A stretch of 64,000 nucleotides of DNA from Flavobacteriales bacterium (GCA_017795025.1 CP051243.1:2566897-2630896); one strand, 5' to 3'. Positions 1 through 9,194 are shown, counted from the first letter of the stretch. A program made the numbers and translations. The notes: generated by a model from the letters alone, not told the origin.

Positions 1-27
1 GTGTTTAAGTTGCTATTACCATGGTAA

Positions 28-435
28 GAGGAACGCGGATGACTGGAAAACGCGGTTTGGAGTATCATTATCAGTTACATTTCATCTGTATTCAAAAATT
101 AAAACCCTATTGGAGGAACGCTGATGAGAAGATGAGGCGGAGGGTGTATCCTTAATAGCCGCCTTACATCCTTTGATCTGTGTTCACGTAATTAAAAACG
201 TGAAGGTGGAACGCGGGTGAGAAGATGACACGGTTGGAAAACCTTAACACATTTCGTCCTTTAATCTGTGTTCCTAAGTAATTATGTGAGGAACGCGGAT
301 GATAGGATTACGCGGGAGGTGTATCCTTAATAGTCACTTTTAATCCTTTCGTCTGTGTTGAAATAAAAACCTTAGGGGAGGACGGGATTGGTTTACTATA
401 ATAACCTCACTACATGTAATCATCTGTCTCTCCTG
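28..435. repeat. Degenerate array of imperfect palindromic repeats
   Basis: Four clear units and one decayed unit sit in the gene-free first 517 bases. Each unit opens with a variant of GAACGCGGATGA (31-42, 116-127, 209-220, 291-302) and closes with a variant of TGATCTGTGTTC (82-93, 174-185, 262-273, 349-360). The closing sequence is close to the reverse complement of the opening one, so every unit could fold into a long hairpin. Unit starts are 82-93 bp apart. Units 2 and 4 also share an inner block around GGTGTATCCTTAATAG. A fifth weak unit (about 378-432) keeps only traces. The spacing is not CRISPR-like and no ORF lies inside. The motif resembles GCGGATGA-type intergenic palindromes seen in other bacterial genomes, but that link is from memory. 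Confidence 0.75.
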
Positions 436-493
436 ACTAAGATGGGCTTGGAAGCGACACGAATAGGAACGGACTTCTAATTCGCATTATCCC

Positions 494-501
494 TACTTTT
501 G
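494..501 (+). promoter_or_regulatory. Possible -7 promoter box for the sulfotransferase cluster
   Basis: TACTTTTG matches the Bacteroidota -7 consensus TAnnTTTG and lies 16 bases before the ATG at 518. No good -33 TTTG sits 19-21 bases upstream, so this is a half-supported promoter. Confidence 0.35.
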
Positions 502-517
502 CCAAATATTCTAAACA

Positions 518-1804
518 ATGGAAAAGTTTCTTCTGCGTCTATCCATAATCGTACTTGTGCTTTTTAGTCTCTCCGTGTTTGGTTGGCTCGTTAAGCATCA
601 CAGCCAAGGAGATCCTGTTTTAGGCGAGAAAATTGGTAAAGGTCTAATCTCTTATGTAAGCTTCCTCGATCTTTTTGAGCAGTCCGTAGAGGAAGTGCAA
701 AAGCTGCCCGAAACTTTTATTCCTACTCCAGAGGGGTTCGAGAGCCTGAATAAGCTTGAGCAAGATGTCTTAGCCTTAATCAGTTACAGCAATAAAGACA
801 AAGGTCGGAGTGTTGAAATTCGCAATTTGAAGAACGATGAAACCCTGCATCAGTGGGATATTCCTAACCCCTATCAAGCGCATGACCGTATAATGGATCC
901 GCTGCTTTTACCGGGAAAACGCCTGGTTTATTCTTATAATGGAGTTACAGGGCTCACCTGCCTTGACGCGGAAGGAAAAGAACTATGGAAGCAGGACACC
1001 ATCGCACATCATCATTCTTTAAACCTGGATAGTGCCGGCAATATTTGGGCTTGCAGCTACACTAAGGAAAATGGCGGCTTTATAATTTATAAGGGCTTTT
1101 ATGATCTTGATGGTCGCGAACTGGTTTACATCGACAATACTATCACCCAAATCGATTCGGAAACTGGCCATATTAAATTTCATAAGTCGATAACGGAGAT
1201 TTTAAAGGAGAACGAACTCGAAAACCTATTGGTAAAGTCGCCCAATATCGAAGACCCTATTCACCTAAATGATGTTCAACCCGCCCTTAAAACCACCGCC
1301 TACTACCGCGAGGGTGATGTTTTTCTGAGCTTCCGAAACACCTCGGCCATTATTCACTATCGCCCCTCTACAAATAAGGTGATCCGACTTATTGAAGGTT
1401 TATTTTATTCTCAGCACGACGTTGACTTCCTCAATGACAGCACCATTATCTTTTTCAATAATAACTCTCATACCCATTGGTCGGGTAGACCCGGAAACTG
1501 GCGTGTGGCTGATGAGCGGATTGACGCCGGTGATTTTTATTCCAATACCATGGCTTACGATTTAAAGAATGAGAAACTATTCGTTTATGAATCGGAGGCT
1601 TACAAGGCCAATGGTATCCATACCTTTACGGAAGGAATGCAAGAAGTGCTGCCCGATGGAAGCTTATGGATTGAAGAACAAAATAGCGGCAAGCTCTGGA
1701 TTTTTAAGGATGGCGAACTGCGCTACCGTAATGTATTAAAGTCGCACCACGATGGACATCATCACTTGCCAAACTGGACCCGTATTTTAACTTCGCAGCC
1801 ATGA
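518..1804 (+). CDS. Arylsulfotransferase (ASST)-like membrane-anchored protein
   Basis: The 428-aa protein starts with one hydrophobic segment (about residues 5-24) that should anchor it or act as an uncleaved signal, placing the rest outside the cytoplasm. The body looks like the beta-propeller arylsulfotransferase family (Arylsulfotran-type, PAPS-independent): it has repeated short strands, a HHSLNLDSAGNIWAC stretch near residue 163 and a His-rich C-terminal HHDGHHHLPNW like the DGHxH motif of that family. Family members transfer sulfate between phenolic compounds, but many distant homologues have no tested activity, so the reaction is inferred. The stop overlaps the start of the 49-aa gene (ATGA at 1801-1804), pointing to coupled translation with that gene and the sulfotransferase after it. 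Confidence 0.7.
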   Translation: MEKFLLRLSIIVLVLFSLSVFGWLVKHHSQGDPVLGEKIGKGLISYVSFLDLFEQSVEEVQKLPETFIPTPEGFESLNKLEQDVLALISYSNKDKGRSVEIRNLKNDETLHQWDIPNPYQAHDRIMDPLLLPGKRLVYSYNGVTGLTCLDAEGKELWKQDTIAHHHSLNLDSAGNIWACSYTKENGGFIIYKGFYDLDGRELVYIDNTITQIDSETGHIKFHKSITEILKENELENLLVKSPNIEDPIHLNDVQPALKTTAYYREGDVFLSFRNTSAIIHYRPSTNKVIRLIEGLFYSQHDVDFLNDSTIIFFNNNSHTHWSGRPGNWRVADERIDAGDFYSNTMAYDLKNEKLFVYESEAYKANGIHTFTEGMQEVLPDGSLWIEEQNSGKLWIFKDGELRYRNVLKSHHDGHHHLPNWTRILTSQP

Positions 1805-1950
1805 TTTACACCGCCTTATACATAGGCCCAGGAATGGGTACCGGAGCTTTAATCCTTGTTTTCTTAATTGGTGCCCTCGTATTATTCTCCTTGGGATACA
1901 TTGTTTACCTGCGCCTCAAAAGAATGGGGAAAAGGAAAAATAAAAAATGA
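1801..1950 (+). CDS. 49-aa single-pass membrane peptide
   Basis: This small ORF overlaps its upstream neighbour by ATGA (1801-1804) and its downstream neighbour by a second ATGA (1947-1950). That is strong evidence that it is a real gene even though it is short. The predicted peptide has a Gly-rich start (IGPGMGTGA), one hydrophobic helix (about residues 15-37) and a very basic tail (RLKRMGKRKNKK) that should face the cytoplasm. I do not recognise a family. Its position between two sulfotransfer-related membrane proteins suggests a small accessory subunit that holds or orients one of them, which is inference. Confidence 0.7.
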   Translation: MIYTALYIGPGMGTGALILVFLIGALVLFSLGYIVYLRLKRMGKRKNKK

Positions 1951-3320
1951 CCCTCGACCTTCTCGTTCTAGGAACTGCAGCATTACTAAGCTTCGGGCTT
2001 ATCCGTATTGGCAGAAGCAGCTTTTATCGGCTGGCCATAAGTAGCACTGGGGTTCTCAATGTAATGTTGGGAAACCAAGATGAAGATGAAAAAATTGAAG
2101 AGCTCCAGAACGAAACCCTAAACCTCCTTCTTCGACTTTTTACCTTTTTAGGCCTGTTACTCGCTTCGGGCTTACTTTTTGTTCTAGTTTGCCATATAGC
2201 TATTCTCAGTTTAGCTCTTCATCAGGAAGCTCTCTTTAACAACATTAGCTCTTGGCAGGGTATTATCGCACTCTCCATAGGCGCTACCCTTCCCTTTATT
2301 ATCCCCTTTAAAAAATCAAAATCGGGTTATACCGAATTGGGGATGCTTCTGCATAGAATGGTCCTTAACAACTATCATATTGGCTTGAAGCTATTTAGAC
2401 GAGAAGTAAAAAACCGACAAATACCCCTGCGTTCGGATTTTCTAATTGTTAGTGGCTTAGCCAGAGCTGGCACGACTAGCTTAATGGATCAAATTGCGCA
2501 AATTGAGGGCTTTCGCAGTTTGAACTACGCTAATATGCCCTTTCTTTTAAGTCCTAATACTTGGGCAAGGTTTCACAAACCCAAGAACGGCCAAACCAAG
2601 GAACGTAGCCATAAAGATGGCATTCAAATTGGCTTACAATCGAATGAGGCACTGGAAGAATATTTTTGGAAAGCCCTTTCGAATGACTCCTATATCGGTT
2701 CCTATTTTTTAGAGGAATACGGCCTTAAAGCCGAGGAAGCTGAAGATTATTTACGCTATCAAAGCTTAATTCGACAGTCGGAGAGTGACATTTACCTTGC
2801 TAAAAACAATAACTTTTTGCTGCGGTACGAAAGTTTAAGGCTATTGAACCCCAAGTTCAAGATGGTGATTCTCTTTCGCGAGCCCTTGCTTCATGCCGCC
2901 TCTTTATTGGAAAAACACAAGCAGTATCAAAAACTGCAAGAGGAAGACCCCTTTGTTAAAGAGTATATGGATTGGCTGGGACATCACGAATTTGGACTGG
3001 GGCAAAAACCTTTTGTCTTTGAAGAACAAGACCCTCCCGAAGGGGATAAAAACCAGCTCGATTATTGGCTAAAAATTTGGATTAATTACTACCAAAAAGC
3101 AAATAGCTTATCGGACGATAATATTCATTTTGTGGCTTATGAACGCTTCTGCGCTGATCCACTGGAAACCCTACAGAAGATTGTACGCGCTTTTGACCTA
3201 TCCGCCGAAAGGCTAAACGAAAAACCCTTTGTAAACCAAAGACCGAAGCCAGAGCGTCCTAATTTAGACAGTCTTAATAAAGCGGAGGAACTTTATCAAA
3301 AACTCTTGTTAAGAACCTAA
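1947..3320 (+). CDS. Membrane-anchored sulfotransferase
   Basis: The 457-aa protein has two or three hydrophobic segments in its first 125 residues, then a cytosolic-type sulfotransferase domain. GLARAGTTSL near residue 169 fits the 5'-phosphosulfate loop that binds PAPS, and REPLLHAAS near residue 310 fits the 3'-phosphate-binding region. A C-terminal stretch (HFVAYERFCADPLETLQKI) is typical of the P-loop sulfotransferase fold (Sulfotransfer_1/_3). The acceptor is unknown; glycans, lipids and peptides are all possible. It is translationally coupled to the 49-aa gene. Its last four bases overlap the end of the convergent KAS III-like gene. Confidence 0.75.
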   Translation: MTLDLLVLGTAALLSFGLIRIGRSSFYRLAISSTGVLNVMLGNQDEDEKIEELQNETLNLLLRLFTFLGLLLASGLLFVLVCHIAILSLALHQEALFNNISSWQGIIALSIGATLPFIIPFKKSKSGYTELGMLLHRMVLNNYHIGLKLFRREVKNRQIPLRSDFLIVSGLARAGTTSLMDQIAQIEGFRSLNYANMPFLLSPNTWARFHKPKNGQTKERSHKDGIQIGLQSNEALEEYFWKALSNDSYIGSYFLEEYGLKAEEAEDYLRYQSLIRQSESDIYLAKNNNFLLRYESLRLLNPKFKMVILFREPLLHAASLLEKHKQYQKLQEEDPFVKEYMDWLGHHEFGLGQKPFVFEEQDPPEGDKNQLDYWLKIWINYYQKANSLSDDNIHFVAYERFCADPLETLQKIVRAFDLSAERLNEKPFVNQRPKPERPNLDSLNKAEELYQKLLLRT

Positions 3321-4381
3321 ACCCGATAGGTAATCGCATTTATACTCATCCCTGCTCCAACCGAGGCCAGCAGAATTACATCTCCCTCATTTAGGTCATG
3401 CCCTTCGAGCTCCCCTTTGCGCAGCAAATCGAGTAAAGTGGGGACGGTGGCTACTGAGCTATTCCCGAGCAGATGAATACTCATAGGCATAATGCCCTCT
3501 GGTTCGGGGCTGCGATATAGCCTAAAAAAGCGCTTGATGATAGCCTCATCCATCTTTTCGTTGGCCTGATGAATTAAGACTTTCTTCACCTGGTCAATGG
3601 ATAGTCCTGAACGATCTAAGCAAAGTTTCATAGCTGCAGGGACCTTGGTTAAGGCAAATTGATAAATTTTTTGACCCTGCATTTTAATGTAACGGGTATC
3701 GTGCCCTACTTCCGGATTGTAACTTTCGTCGTAGTTTAGAAAGTAGGCCTCTTCTTCGGTAAAGGTTTGGGAAGCGGTACTTAAAATGCCTTTTTTCAAA
3801 TCCTTGTCGATGGCTTCTACTACCGCGGCACCAGCCCCATCAGAAAAGATCATCGAGTCCCGGTCGTGGGGGTCAAGCTTACGCGAAAGCGTTTCGGCTC
3901 CAATTACCAAATAATGCTTGCCTTGTCCAGCTAAGATGTAGTTATAAGCTAAAATCATGGCTTGCACCCAACCAGGACAACCATATAAAATATCGAAAGC
4001 AATACAGTTGGGGTTCTTGATTTTTAAATCATGCTTTACCCGGGTAGCCAAAGAGGGCAGGATGTCACTTTGTATCTTCCCATATGGGATATTACCAAAG
4101 TTATGGGCGACGATAATACCATCTAAGGTTTCGGGGTCAATCCCCGAGTCCTTTATTGCTTCCTGAGCGGCTATCGTGGCTAAATCCGAGGTTTGTTGAC
4201 CGGGGGTAGCATATCGTCGCTCGCGAATACCGGTAATTTCTTGGAATTTTTGGATAATCGTTTCCCCATCCTGATCAATGCGCTGTCCATCGCGCGTAAA
4301 AAACTGATTGCCTTTAAAATCATCATTGGGGACCTTAACTGTGGGGATGCAGCTGCCCGTTCCGGTAATTTCTAAATTCAT
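3317..4381 (-). CDS. Beta-ketoacyl-ACP synthase III-like enzyme
   Basis: The 354-aa protein has the full KAS III (FabH-like) catalytic triad: Cys135 in YGCPGW, His271 in IHQANEKM and Asn307 in LGNSSVATVP. It should condense an acyl-CoA or acyl-ACP primer with malonyl-ACP or another acyl chain in the cytoplasm. It is longer than typical FabH (about 320 aa) and has an insertion near residues 24-45 (FKGNQFFTRDG). It therefore probably belongs to the broader FabH-like group that serves specialised lipid or polyketide products rather than being the housekeeping FabH. It is a single gene, convergent with the sulfotransferase (4-bp overlap) and followed by cydB after 77 bp. Confidence 0.8.
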   Translation of the reverse strand: MNLEITGTGSCIPTVKVPNDDFKGNQFFTRDGQRIDQDGETIIQKFQEITGIRERRYATPGQQTSDLATIAAQEAIKDSGIDPETLDGIIVAHNFGNIPYGKIQSDILPSLATRVKHDLKIKNPNCIAFDILYGCPGWVQAMILAYNYILAGQGKHYLVIGAETLSRKLDPHDRDSMIFSDGAGAAVVEAIDKDLKKGILSTASQTFTEEEAYFLNYDESYNPEVGHDTRYIKMQGQKIYQFALTKVPAAMKLCLDRSGLSIDQVKKVLIHQANEKMDEAIIKRFFRLYRSPEPEGIMPMSIHLLGNSSVATVPTLLDLLRKGELEGHDLNEGDVILLASVGAGMSINAITYRV

Positions 4382-4458
4382 GATGTGCTTATCTATATCA
4401 AAGGAAAAAAATATCCGCTAAAAAAGGATAGCTCATGGAACTTATTCGAACAGCCTAT

Positions 4459-5505
4459 TTAATAGCTGTTCTCATCCAGTTTAACCTTGCCTCTAAAAGT
4501 GTAAAACACAAAAGCAGTATAGCCCAAGATTAGAGGTGTGCCAATAGCGGCAATTAAGAGCATAGTGCCCAATGATTTTTGAGAGGAGGCCGCATTGTAT
4601 ACATCAATATGGAAAGCGGGGTCGATGGTGGAGTACAAAAGCACCGGGTAAAGCTCAAAAGCCAGTACTCCAAGCATAAGCGCGATTCCTAAGGCGGAAG
4701 AGATAAAGGCCAGGATAAACTTCCTTCGCTTTACCCATTGTGGAATGCTTAAGATACTGAGCACGCCAAAACTTGGGAGCAGCCAGAAATAAATGGAGTT
4801 TTGTAAATCGTCGCTAAGCTTTGGATAGGTGTAAAGACCATATGCGGAGGCTAAGGTAAATGCCGAGAGGAATAGCAACACCGCCCGATTTAGCAGGATG
4901 CGGAGTTTAGCATAAAGTCGCCCTTCTGTTTTAAGCAACAGATAAATAATCCCGTGCATAACAAACAAGGCCAAAATGGTAAAGCCCATCAGAAGGGCAT
5001 AGGGGTTTAGCAATTGCAGCCAAGAACCAACTAGGTTTCCCCGTTCGTCGAGAGGTAAACCAATCATTAAGTTCCCTACCACCACTCCGAGCAATAGAGA
5101 AAGGGAGTTACTGGCAATAAAATAAGCGATGTCCCAAAAGTTCCGCCACCATTTCATTTCTTCTTTACTTCGAAACTCAATGGCAATAGCTCTAAAAATG
5201 AGTAGCACCAAAAAGAGCATGAAGGGAATGTAAAAGGCCGAAAAAAGAGAAGCGTAGGCCACAGGAAAACCCGCAAAAAGAGCTCCTCCCGCAATGACCA
5301 GCCAAACCTCATTACCGTCCCAAACAGGTCCAATAGCGTTTAAAGCAATTCGACGGCTTTGGTCCTTCTTCAAAAAGAGGTGAATACTACCGGCACCCAG
5401 GTCAAATCCGTCGAGGATGGCATATCCAGCAAAAACAGCCCCTACTATCAGGAACCACCAAGTGGGATAGTCTATGCCTAAAAAATAGGATAAGCTTGTT
5501 TCCAT
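4459..5505 (-). CDS. cydB: Cytochrome bd quinol oxidase subunit II
   Basis: The 348-aa polytopic protein has about eight or nine hydrophobic helices and the subunit II signature GPVWDGNEVWLVIAGGALF in its first loop region. With CydA it forms the inner-membrane bd oxidase that oxidises quinol and reduces oxygen to water without pumping protons, supporting growth at low oxygen. It begins one base after the cydA stop, so the two are co-transcribed. The 77 bp after it hold no room for a recognisable cydX. A hairpin with GAACAGC/GCTGTTC arms (4448-4454, 4465-4471) spans the stop codon and may help end the transcript, though it lacks a T run. Confidence 0.93.
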   Translation of the reverse strand: METSLSYFLGIDYPTWWFLIVGAVFAGYAILDGFDLGAGSIHLFLKKDQSRRIALNAIGPVWDGNEVWLVIAGGALFAGFPVAYASLFSAFYIPFMLFLVLLIFRAIAIEFRSKEEMKWWRNFWDIAYFIASNSLSLLLGVVVGNLMIGLPLDERGNLVGSWLQLLNPYALLMGFTILALFVMHGIIYLLLKTEGRLYAKLRILLNRAVLLFLSAFTLASAYGLYTYPKLSDDLQNSIYFWLLPSFGVLSILSIPQWVKRRKFILAFISSALGIALMLGVLAFELYPVLLYSTIDPAFHIDVYNAASSQKSLGTMLLIAAIGTPLILGYTAFVFYTFRGKVKLDENSY

Positions 5506-5506
5506 A

Positions 5507-6886
5507 TTAGCTCACAATTCCTTTAATACTGCGTTTAGGGGCATCCGCATAGTTCCTTGCCGCAAGGTCTTCTGGCCCGTGCTGAATCTTCTTGTTTAGC
5601 AAATAAATAAAGAGCAGAAACAGGAAGAGGTAAACTATAAAAAATAGAATCAATGAGAAAAGAACCTGTTCCGCTGTAACCGCTTCAGACAGGGCCTCAC
5701 TGGTTCGCAATAATCCATATACCACCCAGGGTTGCCTACCCATTTCGGCGGCAAACCAACCAAATTGATTCGCGATTTGAGGAAGTAAAGCCGAAAAAAC
5801 GAAGATGACCAAGAGCCACTTTTTTTCAAAGAGCCTACCTCGCCACCAAAAATAAAGGGCCATCAGGCTTAAGCCTATTAAGGTAAACCCAATGCCAACC
5901 ATAATATGGTAGAATTGAAAAATGGCATTTATCGCTGTAGGACGTTCATTCTCGGGGAAGCTATTGAGCCCCAAGATTGTGTCTCTACCTCTTTCTTTAT
6001 GCGTAAGGATGTGCAGCATGGAGGGAATCTCGACGCCAATGGTCTTTCGCTCCTCTTGATTCACCCAGCCAAAAATCATAATTCCTGCATCATCGCTGTC
6101 TTCATACTGACCCTCTAAGGCAGCCAGTTTAGCCGGTTGGTGCTTGGCCACCACATTCGCCGAGGAATGACCACTAAAAGCTTGCGCAAGAGAAAAAACA
6201 GCGGCGACCACTAATGCAATTTTAAAGGCCTTTTTACTTAATTCGAGGTGCCGCTTTTTTAATATGTAATAAGCAGAAATACTAAGGACCAAAAAAGCAC
6301 CTGCTAAAAAAGAGCCGTTCCATACATGCCATAAACGGTCTACTGAGGAAGGGTTAAAAACCATGGCCCAAAAATCCGTGATTTCGGCTCGGGCGTTGAG
6401 ACCCTCACCTACTACATGAAAGCCTGTGGGGGTTTGTTGCCAGCTATTGGCTACAACGATCCAAACGGCCGAAAACATGGAGCCAATTAAAACCATAAGG
6501 GTGGCAACAAAATGAACCCAGGGTTTTACCCGATTCCAGCCAAATAATAATAGTCCTAAAAAACCCGACTCCATCGCAAAGGCAAAGATGCCCTCTGCTG
6601 CCAAAGCGGAACCAAAAACATCGCCAACGTACCGCGAATAAACGGCCCAATTGGTTCCAAACTCAAACTCCATAACTATTCCGGTAGCTACACCGATTCC
6701 AAAGGTGAGTCCGAAAATCTTCGTGTAAAAACGGGCTAATTGCTCGTATTGGCGATTGCCGGTGCGCAAAAACAAAGCTTCGAAAATCACCATCAATAAA
6801 CCTAGGCCTATGCTAAGAGGAGGATAGATGTAATGGAAGGCAACGGTAAAGGCAAACTGAATCCGAGCGAGAATTTCTACATCCAT
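5507..6886 (-). CDS. cydA: Cytochrome bd quinol oxidase subunit I
   Basis: The 459-aa heme-bearing subunit has His18 in VAFHYIYPP as the likely heme b595 ligand. It also has the ME(F)EFGTNW segment, [14 protein letters not shown], and the GRQPWVVYG motif late in the protein. E. coli CydA is 522 aa. The shorter length here reflects a short Q-loop (about residues 230-300), the form common in Bacteroidota and Gram-positives. The ATG at 6886 starts directly in the conserved N-terminus. It is the first gene of a cydAB operon. A TATATTTG box on the minus strand (6907-6914) could be its promoter, but no matching -33 is clear. Confidence 0.95.
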   Translation of the reverse strand: MDVEILARIQFAFTVAFHYIYPPLSIGLGLLMVIFEALFLRTGNRQYEQLARFYTKIFGLTFGIGVATGIVMEFEFGTNWAVYSRYVGDVFGSALAAEGIFAFAMESGFLGLLLFGWNRVKPWVHFVATLMVLIGSMFSAVWIVVANSWQQTPTGFHVVGEGLNARAEITDFWAMVFNPSSVDRLWHVWNGSFLAGAFLVLSISAYYILKKRHLELSKKAFKIALVVAAVFSLAQAFSGHSSANVVAKHQPAKLAALEGQYEDSDDAGIMIFGWVNQEERKTIGVEIPSMLHILTHKERGRDTILGLNSFPENERPTAINAIFQFYHIMVGIGFTLIGLSLMALYFWWRGRLFEKKWLLVIFVFSALLPQIANQFGWFAAEMGRQPWVVYGLLRTSEALSEAVTAEQVLFSLILFFIVYLFLFLLFIYLLNKKIQHGPEDLAARNYADAPKRSIKGIVS

Positions 6887-7091
6887 AAAAGCGACTTAAG
6901 GCTTATCAAATATATTACAGGGACCCCGTCGTTGGAGCTTTAATCCTTATTTTTAAGATACTGTTTTACTATCACAGCCAAGTTTGTATCGATATCTGAA
7001 TGAGGCATTTGCTTTTTGGAAAATATAGGTTTGCTAAGCTTCGTTTCTAAACAAATCACCAAATTAGCATTGGCGTAATTAAAAGCTCCCT

Positions 7092-8087
7092 ATGAAAACT
7101 TCCCTGCTAAAACCACTCCTTTTACTTTTGGCTTTAAGTCTTTTCTCGGCCTGTTCGGATGATGATGATTCGGATACTGATCCCAATCCCGCAGCTACCG
7201 ATCTCACCGGAAAATTAAATGCCGACAGTCGCTTTTCACTATTTGTGGATGCCTTAAAAAGAACGGGCTTAGACGCTAGTCTCGACGCTGGTACCTATAC
7301 GGTTTTTGCGCCTACAGATGCTGCATTTAATGCTTGGATTTCGGATATGGGCTATACCGATTTGGACGCCCTTGAAATGGGCATGGGTTCGGAAGCCCTC
7401 CAGCGCGTGGTAGCCTATCACATTATTAAGGGCCGCTACCTATCTACCAGCCTACAAAGTGGCTATTCTAAAAGCTTAGGCATAAATAACGCAAAAGACA
7501 CCCTCCGTTTTTATCTGGAGGCTGGAGCCCAAATCAAGTTGAACGATCAGGCAACAGTGGAAGATCCAAACTTGGTGGCGAGCAATGGCGTGATTCACGC
7601 GCTTAACGGTGTTAATATGCCCCTTTCGGTATATGGCTTACTGGCGGTGAATCCCAGCTACAGTAGCTTAGAAGCGGCTATTGGACTCGCTGATGGAAAC
7701 CTCAACACCGTATTGGCTGATCCTAGTTTAAGCATCACTTTATTTGCCCCCAATAATACCGCTTTCGATAGCCTGGTTGCGCAAACCCCAAATGTGAACA
7801 TCCTGTTTGAACTGGTTGCTGATATGGGAACTGATGAGCTAGCTACGCTGATTTATTATCACGCCTCCGGACAAGTTTTAATGCGCTCCGAACTGCAAAC
7901 GGGATCCTTAAATACTTTGGCCGATAATGGCAGCGGAGGGAAATTAAGCGTCTTTATCAATATTGGTAGCTCCATCCGAATCATAGACAATAGCTCCACC
8001 ACCGAAGACGCGGTCCTTACAAGCGCCGATATCGTTGGAACCAACGGGGTGCTGCACCTAATTGATGGGGTACTATTGTTCCAATAA
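7092..8087 (+). CDS. FAS1 (fasciclin) domain lipoprotein, first of tandem pair
   Basis: The 331-aa protein has an SPII signal peptide with lipobox LFSAC (Cys at about residue 21) followed by an Asp-rich linker. Two FAS1 domains follow (about 37-175 and 185-330). Each has the YTVFAPTDAAF / ITLFAPNNTAF H1 motif and a late box (SNGVIHALNGV; TNGVLHLIDGVL). FAS1 domains mediate adhesion or ligand binding. The protein should be displayed on the outer membrane. The next gene is a close paralogue in the same domain order, so the pair arose by tandem duplication. The start is the ATG right before KTSLLKPLLLL. Confidence 0.85.
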   Translation: MKTSLLKPLLLLLALSLFSACSDDDDSDTDPNPAATDLTGKLNADSRFSLFVDALKRTGLDASLDAGTYTVFAPTDAAFNAWISDMGYTDLDALEMGMGSEALQRVVAYHIIKGRYLSTSLQSGYSKSLGINNAKDTLRFYLEAGAQIKLNDQATVEDPNLVASNGVIHALNGVNMPLSVYGLLAVNPSYSSLEAAIGLADGNLNTVLADPSLSITLFAPNNTAFDSLVAQTPNVNILFELVADMGTDELATLIYYHASGQVLMRSELQTGSLNTLADNGSGGKLSVFINIGSSIRIIDNSSTTEDAVLTSADIVGTNGVLHLIDGVLLFQ

Positions 8088-8110
8088 TTGGATTAGACCC
8101 AACCTTTTCT

Positions 8111-8144
8111 TTTGTTTAACGTTTTGGTTAATAAGTTAAACAAA
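8111..8144. promoter_or_regulatory. Inverted repeat between the two FAS1 genes
   Basis: A perfect 10-bp inverted repeat, TTTGTTTAAC (8111-8120) and GTTAAACAAA (8135-8144), has a 14-base loop and ends 12 bases before the second FAS1 start. There is no T run after it. It could be an attenuator, an RNA processing hairpin or an operator. Confidence 0.45.
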
Positions 8145-8156
8145 AAGAAGAACACT

Positions 8157-9170
8157 ATGAATTTCTTATTTCGTAAAGCGGCTCTACTTATGATGGGTGC
8201 CGCACTTGTATTGTCAAGCTGTTCAGAGGACGATGACCAAACCACTAACCCTACGGAACCCGGCCCTCAGAGTTTAACTGCTACTCTTTCTGCCGATGCT
8301 CGTTTTAGTGTTTTAGTCGACGCCCTGCAACGTACCGGCTTAGACGCTAACCTAGATGCAGGTGGCAGCTACACGGTTTTCGCACCAACCGACGCCGCTT
8401 TTACCGATGCTTTAAATGCATTGGGCTATGCCGATCTAGATGCATTAGAAGCTGGATTAACCACTGCTGGATTACGAAATGTGCTCCTGTACCATGTGCT
8501 TGGCGCAGAAGTGCGTGCGGCTGATGTAAGCACGGGCTATGTGAGCTCGGCGGCTACTAATGAGGATGGTGACGCCTTGAGCTTCTATATTGAAGCTGGC
8601 GCTGAGGTACTCTTAAATGGCGGGGCTACCGTTCGTGAAACAGATATTGAAGCGAGCAATGGAGTAGCACATGTTATTGATGCCGTTATTTTACCCTTGA
8701 GCATGTATGAGCTTTTGAGCTTGAACGACAACTACAGTAGCTTAGACGCTGCTTTGCAGGCCGCAGACGGAGATTTGGACGCCACCCTTTCTGGGGCTGG
8801 AGCCTTTACCTTGTTTGCACCCGATAATGCGGCTTTCCAAGCGGTAATTGACGCTACTCCAGGAGTGTCCAATTTAACCGATTTGGTAAATGCTTTAGGT
8901 ACCGATGGATTGGCCAATGTTCTCCTTTACCATGTAACATCAGGAATTATCTTGTCTGAAGATTTACCAAACTTAAGTTCGAATACCGTAACCACCTTGG
9001 CCTCTGATGGCATGGGCGGTAACTTTACCTTCGACTTGGATCTTGGTGCCAATGAAACGCTCATTATTGATAATAATAGCGATACCGATGATGCCGTGAT
9101 TGTAGCTACTGATGTTGTAGGCACCAACGGAGCTATCCACTTTATTAACGCTGTAATCTTGCCTGAGTAA
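8157..9170 (+). CDS. FAS1 (fasciclin) domain lipoprotein, second of tandem pair
   Basis: The 337-aa protein has a lipoprotein signal (MNFLFRKAALLMMGAALVLSSC) and two FAS1 domains with boxes YTVFAPTDAAF and FTLFAPDNAAF. I place the start at the ATG at 8157 because it gives a clean signal peptide; an upstream start at 8112 would begin inside the inverted repeat. It is strongly similar to the upstream FAS1 protein across both domains, including matching segments such as RTGLDA.LDAG and DNYSSLDAAL. Proposed role: surface-exposed adhesion or matrix protein. A strong terminator follows at 9195-9230. Confidence 0.85.
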   Translation: MNFLFRKAALLMMGAALVLSSCSEDDDQTTNPTEPGPQSLTATLSADARFSVLVDALQRTGLDANLDAGGSYTVFAPTDAAFTDALNALGYADLDALEAGLTTAGLRNVLLYHVLGAEVRAADVSTGYVSSAATNEDGDALSFYIEAGAEVLLNGGATVRETDIEASNGVAHVIDAVILPLSMYELLSLNDNYSSLDAALQAADGDLDATLSGAGAFTLFAPDNAAFQAVIDATPGVSNLTDLVNALGTDGLANVLLYHVTSGIILSEDLPNLSSNTVTTLASDGMGGNFTFDLDLGANETLIIDNNSDTDDAVIVATDVVGTNGAIHFINAVILPE

Positions 9171-9194
9171 TCACCATTTGCAGCCTACTAATTA

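Noticed and set aside
28-435. CRISPR array
   Set aside because: Units are 65-70 bp, internally palindromic and degenerate, with no constant short repeat and no cas genes.
4382-4458. cydX-like small gene after cydB
   Set aside because: The 77-bp gap shows no plausible start plus hydrophobic helix in any frame on the minus strand.
7008-7033. Promoter for the first FAS1 gene (TTTG and TAGGTTTG)
   Set aside because: The spacing between the two boxes is about 14 bases, too short for the 19-21 expected in Bacteroidota.
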